Shown: positions 35,930 to 47,060, counted from the stretch's first letter. The stretch: 64,000 bases of DNA from Kappaphycus alvarezii (GCA_002205965.3 NADL03000466.1:620001-684000); one strand, 5' to 3'. The notes: generated from the sequence alone by a model not told the origin. Made by a program: numbers and translations.

Positions 35930-38400
35930 CAGCCTAGAAATAGCTGAAAGGATTGAAGAAAAAGAACGGGTGCCAGCAGTCCTCGAAAAAAGGGAGGAGT
36001 GTAATTTCGCTGCCGAAGGAGGAGACAGGTCTGTACAACCAATCCGTTGAAAAAGACATGCGATGTAAATATTGGTCTCGACCAAAGAAAGGAGTTTGGA
36101 AACTTGTTGAATATTATCAAAGTGATAATTCGACTTCTTACTCTATATGATAATGTCATCGGGATATAAGATGAAAAATAAGTCAATCTATTCCTTAATT
36201 TCATTCATTACGTTAATAAAAGTTTCCGGGTCATTAATGAGTCCAAACTTCAGAACAAGAAATTCAAAGTGTACAAATCGTGTTCTAAGGAGGTCAAATG
36301 GAATCAATTCTTCGTGTAGTCTAATCTGGTGATAACTAGATCTAATCTAACTTTTGCTGAAGTACTTTGATCTCTTAAGCTGGTTGAAAATGTCGTCAAT
36401 GCGTGATAAGGGATAACTTTTTTTCACAGTAAGCTGATTTAGAGCTCTATAAATCACTACAACTCCGTAGACCATTAACCATTTTGCTCGCAAAAAAATA
36501 TTAGCTCCGCAATAGCTCTTATTCGCTCTAATAACTCATCTTAAAGTAGCTCTTCCATGTTTTTTCGGAATTCTGACAACTCTCTGTCAGAAATTCTATA
36601 GAGCCCTTTTTCCTGTTTTTTCTCTTCTATGTTTTTTCTCTTTCCTGTAATTATATTTCAAACCCCTGCTTCCCCCCCATAGCAAATCTCTTGGGTGCTT
36701 CTCTGGAAATAAATCAGAAAACATTTCCAAAATCTACTGTGCATCTCTATGGTACACTGATGCTCTTTTTTCACTATAATCTAAAAGTCTTAGTAAAGCT
36801 GAAATCAATTCATTTCTTCATCTAAATCGCTAACAATAGTATTGAAAGATAAAAAAGACTCTGCACGGCATCATAATCAATAACTACGTATCAATTTCCC
36901 TTATATTTGGGTTTCACCTCGTTATTAAAGTAATCGATTTTTTCCATACGATGAACACCATTCCTTTACATAAGCTTCATCTTAACGCTTTAATAGGTTT
37001 ACGAAAAGTACATCGGTTCAGCACAGGTCTCAATCTGTACTCGGACAAAATTAACCAATTCTTGAAGTTTCTGTTCCACACTGTCGGTCATTTCTGCAAG
37101 CTCTCTAGAATCTATGGTGCTTATAGGATGATTCTTGTAAGTTGACTCACTCAGAAATTTGATCTCACCACCAGGATCTATAAGGAACTTTCCTGGCGCA
37201 CCAGAAATTATACCTTTAAAACCGAGAATGTCCTTGTGATTTCTCTCAAATACAGGGGAAAATGTTTCAATGAACATTGCATTCGACCTGATTGTGGGCA
37301 AAATGGATCTTTATCTGCTTAAATGATAAATTTCGGATTTTTTGCACGTTTATAGGGTGTATAATCTTTTGTCAGTGAAATGAACTGACTAGGGACCATT
37401 AATCAGTTCTTCTAGTCTTTTAGACAGTTCTTGGCCATGTTGTCATTCTATCTGCACCTGAGACAGAAAACTTCGCGTATATATCTTTCACGTTCTGATT
37501 TGCCCAGTTTCTGTAATTTGGGCGTAAATTTTTTAAGCCCCGGTATTACTTCTATGCTCCTAATTTCCATTGTTATTGGACCGCTGTTTTCAGCAAAAGA
37601 GAGTCCATTTCCATTCTTTCCTCCCGAAGACGTTAGTAGGTGCTTCGTCCAGAACGCCGATAGGAGGATTCTACTCGCTCTGCATCTCTTATTAGTTCGG
37701 AGAGGCTTGCTTACTCTTCGGTGCACAATGCTTCCAGATGTAGGGCTTCAAACCGCTAGAGCAACGATCCCTTTAATCTTTCACTCCAATGTCGGAGATT
37801 TCCGGTATAATTTGGTTAGATTCTTCTTTGAAGGTAGAAAAATCTTTCAATTGTTTTCAGCTGGCAAGCTTGTCTCGTGCAATCTTCTATTTGTTCATTG
37901 TTTCGAATCGCTGGGTGAAAAGAACACTAAAGCGTCTTCCAGCAATTTATTCACTTCCGTCTTCTATTTGGGGTGAACCATCGACCACTCATGAGCATTC
38001 CCGGACAAATAGCTAGGAGCTTTGTTTAGTGGTTCAATACCATCTCTCGATCTGAAATATTTTTCGTCTAAAAATAGCAGCTACCAATTGATCCTTTCCC
38101 AGAAAAATTGATAGGCTCGTTTTTCTCTGGACCAGGCTGGCTTTCCAGGGATGCGTTGGTGGATGAAATGGCTTGTTTTCGTGTGTTCAGCAGTTAAATT
38201 TCCAAAAGGATACCCTTTTTGCAGCACTTGCCAGCTCTGATTTATGTGCAACAATCCTGTTGCTTTCATGCTCGAGATTCTTATGCGGCAGCTGTACCAT
38301 TTGTGGGATATACTGTAGAATGACGTGCGGCTGATCCATTGATTAGGCTTACAAGCCAATTACAATGTCTCTTCGGGTATCTCAGAAGAATTTTCGATGT
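35930..38400 (-). mobile_element. Ty3/Gypsy fossil, second family (broken)
   Basis: Minus-strand parts occur in Gypsy order. A gag-like region lies at about 38360-37450 (YFRSRDGIEPLNKAPSYLSG; then FCLRC...MAKNC, a zinc-knuckle trace). A protease-like region lies at 37301-36999 (GKFLIDPGGEIKFLS). RT lies at about 36500-36100 ([65 protein letters not shown]). The RT text differs clearly from the 42-50 kb Gypsy, so this is another family. Many breaks; old. No LTRs of its own were recognised. The Copia fossil lies directly to its left. Confidence 0.7.
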
Positions 38401-38834
38401 TACATGTGTACAAGTGTGGAAAACGTGTCCATGTTTTCTGAAACGCCTGGAGTAACAGACGGTCGATTGGATGGAGCTCTGGCTAACTACCAGGATGTGT
38501 AGCGTGCAGAAAGGTGCCGGAAATGGATATAAAGCCATCGGTTTTTTTAAAACATGGACTTCAAAGCACACGTTAAAATGAGTGGAAAAACTGTCCAAAT
38601 TTAATATTTTTTGTTCATTTATCAGATCGCAAAAGTTTTTGTAAGTCGAGAGAAGGTGGTTCAATTTTTCTCTATTCTGCTACCTCAGGGTCTAAACGCA
38701 GTAATAAGCCACTCCATGTTGAGGAGGATAGCATCAAATCAGCACCTCCCTTGCCCCTGTCTCACCTCGAGCCCCTTATCAAAGCGCGTCGGGAGAGGTT
38801 CCACCATAGAGAAGAGTTTTAAGTGGCAAATATC

Positions 38835-39325
38835 ACCCTAGAACTTCTTCAAATACTCAATTAACTCAGTGACAGACCAAAAATGTCTGTTTTCTTTGTA
38901 CAACTGCCTCGCTAGTATTTGACATAAGTTTTCCATCAAGTTAAGATCCGTCAATTTTCCAGGCCACTCCATAACCGCCAAATTTTTTCCAGTGAATGAA
39001 TCCTTTGCGAGTTTCGACTTATGAATAGAAGCTCCATCCTGTTGAAAATCCAGTCCGAGTGGTATTTCTCGGCTGCAAACAGAAAAACATACTTTTGAAG
39101 AGATCTCTTGTATTCCTTCTAATTCTGATGGCCATATAAAACAGCCAACGACGCTATCCCGTACATAGAAAACTTAGCCCGAACCATAACCGACCAACTC
39201 CCATGCTGCCAAGTTATATAAGGCTTGCTCCTTCTTTTAACAGCACAAATAACACGTCCAACGATCGGGACCTTCTAAAATTAAATTTTTCTCATCGCTA
39301 AACATGACTTGGCGCCATTTTTGTT
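38835..39325 (-). pseudogene. Tc1-type DD34E transposase, 3' portion, decayed
   Basis: The minus strand encodes the catalytic region of a Tc1 transposase: WRQVMFSDEKNLILEGPDR (first Asp), GLDFQQDGASIHKSKLA (second Asp) and EWPGKLTDLNLMENL (Glu), then RQLYKENRHFWSVTELIEYL. There are 34 residues between the second Asp and the Glu, the Tc1 spacing. The usual SPDLNPIENLW reads TDLNLMENLC, and there are a few in-frame stops, so it is inactive. The N-terminal part is not continuous: LTR sequence starts at 39331, six bases beyond the last recognisable codon, so the LTR appears to have landed in this transposon. Confidence 0.8.
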
Positions 39326-39330
39326 GATTC

Positions 39331-39750
39331 TGATAGCGGTAAATCGTCGGGGGAAGAGATATTCAGAACTAACTACCCCAAGAAGGAGGTGTTGCAAGCG
39401 ACAAAAGTGCTACCGTGGTATAGTTGAACGAACGAAAAGGAGTGTATAGGGAAGACAGTTGAATGGGCTACAAGCAAGTATGGAAAGGCAGGGTCTACCA
39501 CCTATGCTTAGTGAATAGGGTAAAATAAATGCTTCTTGGGTCTGAAGCTGACTCTCAACTTCCTAACTATTTTGGACTGAGCTTGAAGCTGTCTGCCAAC
39601 TTGCTTGACCTCTCCATGAGGAAGCGGTTTACTCAGCTTGTATAGACTTTTGGCTACCCCTTAAGTCCGAACAAAACTACAGAAGGTACCAGGAAATGCG
39701 CAGAAACAATTTGTGCGGATGACATACTCTAAACAGAAGATACTTAAGAA
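39331..39750 (-). repeat. Gypsy-family LTR piece B
   Basis: Plus-strand text starts TGATAGCGGTAAATCGTCGG and matches the 42554 and 49332 LTRs closely through the GCGACAAAAGTGCTACCGTGG block, the AACTTGCTTGACCTC block and the TATAGACTTTTGGCTACC promoter region. Matching fades near 39750, about 20 bases from the stop codon of ORF-X copy B. In LTR orientation this piece follows ORF-X, exactly as in copies A and C. Confidence 0.8.
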
Positions 39751-39772
39751 ACTAACAATCAATGAGGTCCTC

Positions 39773-40373
39773 TTATTTTCCATTCTCTAAATCAGATCCG
39801 AACAACTCCTCTAAAATATCCATGCTGTCCAAGCAGTCCCCACAAATATCTGCGAATGGCTCACAGCTCTCTATTCCCTTCTGGGAGATATCTAAGCTAC
39901 TAAAGATATCTCCATCCGGTTCCAGCGTCGGCACCACTTGATCCATACTCTCCAGTCCAAGCCCCACCAGTACAACACTTTCCATGCCCCCATTTCCCTC
40001 ATCCAACTCGTCCTCGTCCTCGTCATCCTCCTCTTCCTCCTCTTCATTTTCATCCTCATCCTCATCCTCATCCTCCTCTTCAACCTCATCCTCCCCGTCC
40101 TCCTCGTTATTAACCTCATAGACCAATCCAGGGGCTACCCACTCCTCAACGGTCTCCCCAGCTCCCTCCTCGATGTCCCACTCCTGACCCTCAGGTACCT
40201 CCTCGGCCTCGTCCTCGACGAAGAGCTTGCGGACGAACTCTATTATCTTCTTCTTAGTCTGCCGTCGCAGGTAGTCTTCTGCGTCCTTCGGGCCATATAC
40301 TGCGAGCGCAAGGCCGTTTAAGAGGCAAGAGGGGCGGTTTTTGGTGATGGGGCGGAGGGCGAAGGTTGTTCAT
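39773..40373 (-). pseudogene. ORF-X copy B, LTR-linked acidic protein (nearly whole)
   Basis: This is the best preserved member of the LTR-linked acidic ORF family. It begins MNNLRPPPHHQKPPLLPLK after a TATTTAAA box about 110 bases upstream. The middle has AEDYLRRQTKKKIIEFVRKL, an acidic stretch with GETVEEWVAPGLVYEV, and a run of some 40 residues that is almost wholly Glu and Asp. The tail has ESMDQVVPTLEPDGDIFSSL, then MDILEELFGSDLEN near the stop. About one break; otherwise it looks complete at roughly 200 residues. The final codons lie in a purine-rich run (gagaatggaaaataagagga) leading into LTR sequence. A basic box plus acidic tail plus short hydrophobic C-terminal motif would fit a transcriptional regulator or a histone-binding protein; I recognise no named family, so this is inference. 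Confidence 0.6.
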
Positions 40374-40482
40374 TGTGGTTGTAAATGACTGTAGACGGAG
40401 GATAGAGGGTGTTTTGGGTGTGTGGAGGGAGAGGGGTGATGAGTAAAATGATCAGGGACGTTTGAAACTTGGAATGAAGAGG

Positions 40483-40490
40483 TTTAAATA
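40483..40490 (-). promoter_or_regulatory. TATA box of ORF-X copy B
   Basis: TATTTAAA on the minus strand, 110 bases upstream of the ORF-X copy B ATG (40373). It is preceded by similar sequence to that upstream of copy A and by a pyrimidine-rich stretch further up. Confidence 0.5.
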
Positions 40491-40494
40491 GGCT

Positions 40495-41835
40495 CCCGGG
40501 GCAGGTTCTATCGATTAGGAATAGGTAAAATAAATCTGCAAGGGATTTTGTAGTAGTGCATTTGCGCCCTTTTTCTCAAAAAAACGAGTTTGGAGGAGGA
40601 GGTAAGCAAAAAGGGAAAAAGAACTTGATTCGGGATCGATTCAGAGGGGTAGATACAGTACAGTATAAAAATATCTAGATAAAATGGAAGTAAATTTGGA
40701 GAGGACCGCGGTAATGATAAGCGAGGTTCAGGGAGGACGAGGAAGGACTGGAACTATAAGCAAATTTGGACAAAGAGAGGTAGTACAGTAAACTATAGGC
40801 CTGTAGATGACGGCGGCAAAAATAATCTGCGCCTAACAGATTCCATGTGATATAAGAGTCCGCAAACACGACCCTTCCCTGTTTGTGCGGTGAGTTCATT
40901 GCAGGGACCTTCCTAATCAGCTTGAACTTAAATAAACCGCTTCCAAGTAGTAGTCGACGGACCCCTCTACTAGAGCACGACAAATTAAGAGCGGTACGCA
41001 GGTCTAACTAAGACCTACCTTGTTTAGAGGCCTCTCGGGTTAAAAGTTGGTAGAATCTCTCTGTCATTTTTATTCCTCTCAGGGCGCTTTGGGGCTCCGT
41101 GTTACTTTTGGAGGCGAGTTTTATTCCGTACAACTCCTTAGTAGCGCTGTATATGCTCCGGTATTTCCCTGTTAGACATTTTCTGGCTGTGCAGGGCATC
41201 AATCGGAGCCTTTTGAAACTCTTTTACTGCCTTCCCCGAGTCATCTTCGATTTTGCTGCAAACATTTCGGATGCCGTTAAAGGGTCGCAGAGAATTATTG
41301 GGTATAAGTTATTATCATGTATTTTTTTGGTTTGACTGGAAATGATCCTCAAAATTCGTGGCTTTAAAGAATCTTCCGACGCTGGAGTGGCCGAATATGA
41401 AAGAAATTAAAAATATTTGCTCGATTTCCAAATCCTTTCGACACATCATTTTGAGGTACTAAAATTAATATTTTTGAGTAGTTTTGCTTTTTAATTTAAC
41501 CTTTTTCAAGTCAGTGCATTACAAAAGCCAATGGTTTTGTAATCATTTCCGACCCTGTACGTAGGTCTGTTACAGAATATCAGGGAGAAACTTTACTTCG
41601 ATGGGTTTCTATCCTGTACAGGAGAAGAACTCTTATGCGTTCAGTATCTACTGGGGGCTGCGCGCGTCCTAACTTTAAGGCTAAGACCTAACCGGATGTA
41701 CCCGTGGTCCATGCGCATCGGAGGTCGTGAGAGGATGGCTTGAGCGATGGATGATCAGAGGGTGCAACTCAGTCGCTGGTAGAGACGGAGGCGGGTAAAA
41801 ACAGGTGCCGAGTGACACTTGGACGCGATCCGCGG
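40495..41835. other. Unassigned region upstream of ORF-X copy B
   Basis: Two minus-strand frames lie here. One, 41008-41202, includes ELYGIKLASKSNTEPQ and GIKMTERFYQLLTREASKQ. The other, 40675-40983, is Ser/Leu/Tyr-rich. Neither is recognised. Around 40660 ATCTAGATATTTTTATACTGTA resembles the ATCTAGAT...TTTATACAGTA block near the 5' end of the 49.33-kb LTR, so part of this may be LTR. 41345-41480 could be a remnant of the Tc1 N-terminus, but this is weak. Confidence 0.35.
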
Positions 41836-41837
41836 AA

Positions 41838-42130
41838 CTAATTCCTCAATAAACGCAATGGTATCTGAGAAGGGGCGCCCAGGAGATCAAACGCCAGGGG
41901 TCGAAGTGTGAGATTCGGCGTGTATGGTGCAGAAGATGGGTCAGCTGAGGGGGTGAGAAGACGTCGGGCGAGGTTGCGTTCTATAGTTGTAACCTTGTCA
42001 CGGGCCGCCACTTCAGCAGCGCCACGGACAACCTGGGTCGCCTTGGTGCGAAGTGCGGCCATGAAAGGCGAGACGACTATGATGTCACAAGCAATAGGGC
42101 GCGGCGCTGCACTTTACATCAATGAGTATC
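41838..42130 (-). mobile_element. LINE C-terminal fragment 4 (restriction-like endonuclease)
   Basis: The minus strand reads PRPIACDIIVVSPF, RTKATQVVRGAAEVAARDKV, then TLRPLAFDLLGAPSQ. This matches the C-terminus of non-LTR elements with a PD-(D/E)XK-type endonuclease, whose usual form is ALDVTVVSP, an Ala-rich helix with Lys, then a FxPLxFDxxGA tail. The frame is open for about 98 codons to its stop at 41838. The copy carries only the C-terminus, as expected of a 5'-truncated LINE insertion. The neighbours, all on the same strand, are further copies of the same domain. Confidence 0.6.
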
Positions 42131-42289
42131 TATCGTGTACACTGTCGTTCTGACTATACGGCTGAGAAATAACCGAATGTTCCACTTCAGTCACTGCAGA
42201 CGGGCTCCCAAAAGAATTGCCATCGCAATACCACAATGCGCAACTTCAGCGCTGATAAATACGCCTGTGGATCAATCCTGTGGTTTTGT

Positions 42290-42553
42290 TAAACTTCTCT
42301 GCAATGCGCGGGATGAAATATTAGAGGAGCTGAATGGAGGTGGGAGATGAGGCACCGAAGAAATCGAAAGGAAGGTGCTAAAACTTGAAGTTTGGTTCTT
42401 GAAGGGTGTTTTGGGAATGGGCGGGATGCGACGTACCAGTTTGCGCTCCAAATCTTTGACTTTGTCCCGGTGGGAGATGTCGGCGGCTTAGCCGGCCATT
42501 TTGCGTGGCCCTTTCGCGTATGCCTTGTATGGAAGGAGAAACAACGGTGAGGC
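42290..42553 (-). mobile_element. LINE C-terminal fragment 3, split by the Gypsy insertion
   Basis: The minus strand reads LTVVSPSIQGIRERATQNG and, further on, LQEPNFKF and HLPFDFFGASSPTSIQLL. This is the same endonuclease-type C-terminus as fragment 4. The coding sense begins exactly at the Gypsy LTR (42554). On the far side of the Gypsy element, minus-strand text from about 50090 to 50041 (RHPARYSGPQPTI) would supply the preceding segment. Frame changes and a stop show decay. Confidence 0.5.
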
Positions 42554-43265
42554 TGATAGGGTAAATCGTCGGATGAAGAGATATTCAGAACCAACTACCC
42601 CAAGACGGAGGTGTTGCGAGCGACAAAAGTGCTACCGTGGTATAGTTGAACAAATAAAAAGCAGTGTATATGGGAGAGAGTTGAGAGGGCTACAAGCAAG
42701 TATAAAAGGGGCAGCGTCTACCACTGATGCTCTGCGACCAGCTTAGGAAAAGTTTTCTTGGGTCTGAAGTTGACTCTCAACTTCCTACTACTCGGACTTG
42801 ACTGAAGTTGTCTGCCAACTTGCTTGACCTCCACTAAAGGAAGCAGTTTACTCGGCTTATATAGACTTTTGGCTACCCAAAAGTCTCAAACAAACATACT
42901 AATAACCATAAAATGCATTCACGGTAATCGTGTGAACCAGAGAGACTATTAGAAGATATTTCCTCAAGGTAAATATCTAGGTGCCATACCCATGCCAGCC
43001 ACCATCGGCCAGGGGTGGGAATTGATGTGGCCATTATATAGACCTTTCAGAGTCACTCGTAGTATCACCCACAACCTGAACTGTACTGACATCTACTATG
43101 ACAGCGTGTCCTAAAATAAAAAATCAACCGATGAATTTGCCACACTCACCCAAATTAAAAATATCTTGCAAATTCAAAAACTGTAAAAATATCTTCCCAA
43201 TTCCGATACTGTATACAATCATGGTCCTCATCTAGATTTTTTCGTGTGCGAATTTGCGCACATCA
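42554..43265 (-). repeat. 3' LTR of the 42-50 kb Gypsy element
   Basis: 712 bases, TGATAG...CACATCA on the plus strand, so TG...CA on both strands. It is about 94% identical by eye to 49332-50040. A TATATAGAC/GTCTATATAAGC promoter block lies near 42856. The flanking 5 bases (gaggc) do not match those outside the other LTR (atatg), so no target duplication is visible. Confidence 0.85.
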
Positions 43266-43279
43266 CGCCCTCCGCTCAA

Positions 43280-43928
43280 GACGAACGTCCCGGCTCGTCA
43301 CTGCTCTTCTTCTGTTCCGTTAGTGTTCGCTGTCTTATTGATAAAATATATGGTCTCTCAAACGGGTACGGATGCAACTGATTACCAATATGATGCTCTA
43401 AAAAGTAGGTTCGCATTACTGGTACCTCACTTTGTAGCATAGCCTCATATATTGGTTTGATAACATCGAGGTGGGGTTGAATACATTCTTCTTCCGTGAC
43501 TCTTCCGAATCTTCCAAGAGTGAAAAATATATGTGATATGCAAACTCTTCTGGAAGATGCCGGAGGAATGGATGCCGATAAGAAAAGAAGACGCGCATCA
43601 TCAAGAACGAATCTTCGTAAGATAAGTGCGGTCCATGTAGCGCCCTAAAACATAAACAGATGCTTATCATGAAATAAGAAATGACCTGCGCATCGTTCGC
43701 ATCCTCGGAGATATTGCGCAGCCAAAAAGATAATCTTCTTCTTCCGACTGTATGCTGTGCATGGTTGTGAAGGAGAGCTAGAGATGAAGTTGTGGTGGAC
43801 GGTCCCGATGAATGGCCGCGACCAGCTCCTGACGTACTGGGACCTGCACGAGGTCCTCTCGGGGGACGACCGGAACCTCTTCTGGGCGGGTTGTTGTCTC
43901 CCGAAGGTCCTCCTCTGGTCATCATCAC
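43280..43928 (-). CDS. Gypsy accessory ORF 2 (unknown, paralogous to ORF 1)
   Basis: Last internal ORF before the 3' LTR. A Gly/Pro/Arg/Ser-rich N-terminus (SGDNNPPRRGSGRPPRG) leads to a block ISICLCFRALHGPHLSYEDS, MMRVFFSYRH, EEFAYHIYFSL that repeats a block in the preceding ORF. Distal text (NQLHPYPFERPYILSI) also occurs in the plus-strand Gypsy copy at 55.7 kb. It is not an envelope by any sign I can see: no signal peptide, transmembrane pair or furin-like site. Part of a fossil element. Confidence 0.55.
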
Positions 43929-44617
43929 TGCTTCAGGAGGATCCTCGCCGCCTCCAACGTTCCCAATTTGTGGCGGAGAAACGTAAGGTTCCCATAGAGG
44001 ATACGGGACCAGTCTGTATCCATATCCGGGGGTAAGGCGTAACCTCTCAGTCGCACGTCTTGGTTGTTCTTGAGAAATACGTAAATTGGACGGATAATAT
44101 TCAGATACGTTTGCGACAAGTCTCCAGCAGCTACCATTCCATATCTTCCTATAGAGTAATGATATATTACCTCCACAAACTCTGGACCTGCTTCCGTGAA
44201 CCTTCCGTTTTGGAATGAAAATAGAACTCTTATTAATAGTCGGAAATCTTCTTCAGGTAGCAATGGTCCGTTCAACGTACGAAAACATAGGCATATATTA
44301 ATGTAGAAATGGATGATTACGTGGAGTTCGTAGTAGTCCCGCGTAATCGAGATGATCCATTCCCAGGCCCTTTTTCCTCCCATAGGAATCATTCTATAGT
44401 TAAAGATGAGTATGCCCCGTGGTTGCGCATAGTCCTGTGTGAGAAGGAATTCTTCAGGCCTCTGATGGTAAGGGACCAGACGACGTGCATGGATGGCCCT
44501 CCTTGATCTCTTCCCTGAGCTTGAACAGAGCTGATAGTGCGGGTGTCTTTCCTCCGTGACGATGCAAGGGTTCGAGTACTTGGTTTGGAAGGCCGGCCAC
44601 TTCACAGCCTGCTGCAT
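43925..44617 (-). CDS. Gypsy accessory ORF 1 (unknown)
   Basis: About 230 codons directly downstream of integrase. It begins around MQQAVKWPAFQTKYSN, has an Arg-rich stretch (SGKRSRRAIHARRLVPY), then the shared block INICLCF, TLNGPLLPEEDFRLLIRVLF, EFVEVIYHYSIGR. It overlaps accessory ORF 2 by 4 bases. The block is shared with ORF 2 and with the older Gypsy copy at 54.8 kb. No known domain recognised. Part of a fossil element. Confidence 0.55.
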   Translation of the reverse strand: MQQAVKWPAFQTKYSNPCIVTEERHPHYQLCSSSGKRSRRAIHARRLVPYHQRPEEFLLTQDYAQPRGILIFNYRMIPMGGKRAWEWIISITRDYYELHVIIHFYINICLCFRTLNGPLLPEEDFRLLIRVLFSFQNGRFTEAGPEFVEVIYHYSIGRYGMVAAGDLSQTYLNIIRPIYVFLKNNQDVRLRGYALPPDMDTDWSRILYGNLTFLRHKLGTLEAARILLKQ

Positions 44618-44631
44618 TGCTTTTCCATGTA

Positions 44632-45880
44632 CTACAAGTACTTTAGAGCCAACTGAAAAGGTTCTGACTGCAGTTCTTCATCCTTATTTCTTGTCTGTGT
44701 TAGCGCGCGGTGTGATCTCCAGCCTTCGGTGGCCAGTAGTTCAACTTCCCTACTCTCTTCATCGATAATATTTGTTTCCATGTCTCTCTGTAACATTCTA
44801 GGAGCCCTTCCGTACATTAGCTCGAATGGTGAGCGTCCATTTCTTCCTCTTCTTCGACGATAGCCGTATAACACTTTTGGTAAGGCATCTTCCCACTGGA
44901 TTTCATTCTCCGACATAGTTTTCGATATTGCTCGTTTGATGGTTCCAACCATCCTCTCCGCTTTCCCGTTGGACATAGGAGCGTATGCGAGAACGGTCTT
45001 CAGCTGAATCCCTTTCTCTTCCAAAAAACGAAGCAGTGAAGTTGCAGTAAAACAAAGGGCGTTATCCGAGATGATCCTTTTTGGAAGACCAAACGGTTCA
45101 ATTATTTCTTTTTCGATGAATCTCAGTACCACCTCAGCATTTGCCTCCTCAACTGCAACTGCTATTGGCCATCCAGTAAGATGTTCCACCCCTATAAGGA
45201 GATATTTGTTTCCGGAAGAGTTTCCTTGAACGGGCCCGCAAGTCAATTGAGAAGGTTTCAAAGAGACCGGAAACTGGAAAACTTAGAGTTGTCTTATACT
45301 TCCGTATTGGAGTGAATTTTTGGCAGTTGTCGCAGCTTTTCACGAAATTATAGACGTCCTTATGGATACCGGGCCACCAGAATCTCTCAGTTACGAATTT
45401 TTTGGTTGTTTCGAGATCCCAATGCCCTAGCTCATCATGGAAAGTCCTCAAGATCTTCATTCTTTCTTTCAAAGGGGCCACTAGTCGGGGACCGGCTTTA
45501 GTGTGCCGGAAGAGTTTCCCATTCCACAATGTAAAAGCCTTTTGATTCCTGCGTACCCAATTTCTGTGTTCAAGATCAACCTTTCTCATTTCTAGTCCAT
45601 CGAGGAATTTGATCAGTCCGTGAATATTAGCTTCGTACTCGTTATCGTTCGGCAACTGCAACTCGGCGACTCCGACGATGTCCTCCGAAGCTTTTTCATT
45701 TGGAATCAGTGCGTCCCTCAAGCGGGATAGGTAATCGGCAGGCTGATTATTGCGTCCGGGTCTATACACAATTTCAAACCGATATTCTGCGAAAATGTCG
45801 AGCCATCGGGCCAAGCGGTGATGTACATCCTTCTTTGGGAATGCTGTTTTAAGTGCCTGGTGATCAGTTATCAAGACAAA
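44632..45880 (-). CDS. Gypsy integrase region
   Basis: The zinc-binding HHCC domain is visible (FHDELGHWDLETTKKFV, WWPGIHKDVY, SCDNCQKF). The catalytic core follows: VEHLTGWPIAVAVEEANAEV, GLPKRIISDNALCF (second Asp) and APMSNGKAERMVGTIKRA (Glu region). The tail has YGYRRRRGRNGRSPFELMYG. No chromodomain was seen. Part of the broken Gypsy element. Confidence 0.85.
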
Positions 45881-47060
45881 TTTCTCGAGTGATAAAAGGT
45901 ATACGCGAAACTTTTTTCAGCGCGAAGACGACAGCTAGCGCTTCTTCTCGCAGACTGAGTATCTCTTTTCCGCGTTCAGAGTTTCGGCTTGCGAATTGAA
46001 CAGGGTGTAGTCTTCCGTTTTCATCTTTTTGGGACAAAACGGCACCCAAAGACCGTTCTGAGGCATCTGTCTCCACAACGAATGGTCGGCTTGAAATCTG
46101 GGTACATGAGAACTGGGGGGACACATAGCTTATCTTTAAGCTCCTGAAATGCAGTTTCCATTTCCTTGTTCCAGTAAAATTTTCCGTTCTTCGTAGTGCT
46201 GGCATGTAACGGTGCTGCAGTCTTGGCGAAATCTTTGATAAATCTTCTGTAATATGAGGCCAGTCCTAAGAAGCTTCGGACCTCCGTCTTTGAAGCGGGC
46301 CTTGGTGCCAACTTTTTTTCGTTTTCTCTGGATCCACTCTAATTCCCTCTTGGTCGACGATATGACCGAGTAATTGGATAGAAGTTTTCGCAAAGAAGCA
46401 TTTGCTCAACTTAATTTTCAAGCTATACTCCGATATCCTCTCCACAACTGTCTTGACGTGCGAGATGTGCTGATCCAATGTTTCTGAGAATATGACGACA
46501 TCATCGATATAGACTCTTGCGAATGGAAGTCCTTTCAAAACCTCGTTCATCATTCTTTGGAATGTAGCTGGTGCATTCATGAGACCAAAAGGCATCACTT
46601 CGAACCTGAACGTACCGGCTTTGCTGGTAAAGGTTGTTTTTTCCTTACATTTTTCATCCAATGGAATCTGCCAATAGCCAGTGTAAAGGTCAATTGAGGT
46701 GAAATATCTCCCGTCCTTCAGGTCCTCGAGGATCTCCTCCATGTTCGGAATCGGAAATCGATCGGGTATCATTCTCTGGTTCAGTTGTCGGTAATCGACG
46801 CAAAAACGCAGCTTTCCATCCTTCTTTGGTGCGACCACAACTGGAAACGACCATGGGGATGAAACTGGTCGAATAATATCATTTTTCAGCATACTTGTAA
46901 CATTTTCTGAGATAAATTGGTCATATTTTGGCGGTTGACGTCTAGGCTTGTGGTAAATCGGTTGAGTGTCGGTAAGTTCGAACGAGTGAGTAACCGGTAC
47001 ACTTGCTTGTCTTAAATCTGAAACGCTCCATGCAATTACTTCGGAAGATGTTAACATGTC
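45860..47060 (-). CDS. Gypsy reverse transcriptase and RNase H region
   Basis: RT blocks are clear: LRFCVDYRQLNQRMIPDRFP, YFTSIDLYTGYWQIPLDEK, FEVMPFGLMNAPATFQRMM, VYIDDVVIFSE (the YxDD box as YIDD), KLSKCFFAKTSIQLLGHIV. RNase H follows, with FVVETDASERSLGAVLSQKD and REEALAVVFALKKV. Part of the broken Gypsy element. Confidence 0.9.

Noticed and set aside
39938-40321. Leu/Ile-rich plus-strand ORF that looks like membrane protein
   Set aside because: Complement of the Glu/Asp run of ORF-X copy B.
43280-44617. Envelope gene downstream of Gypsy integrase
   Set aside because: No signal peptide, cleavage site or transmembrane anchor; the two ORFs are instead paralogs of one unknown domain.
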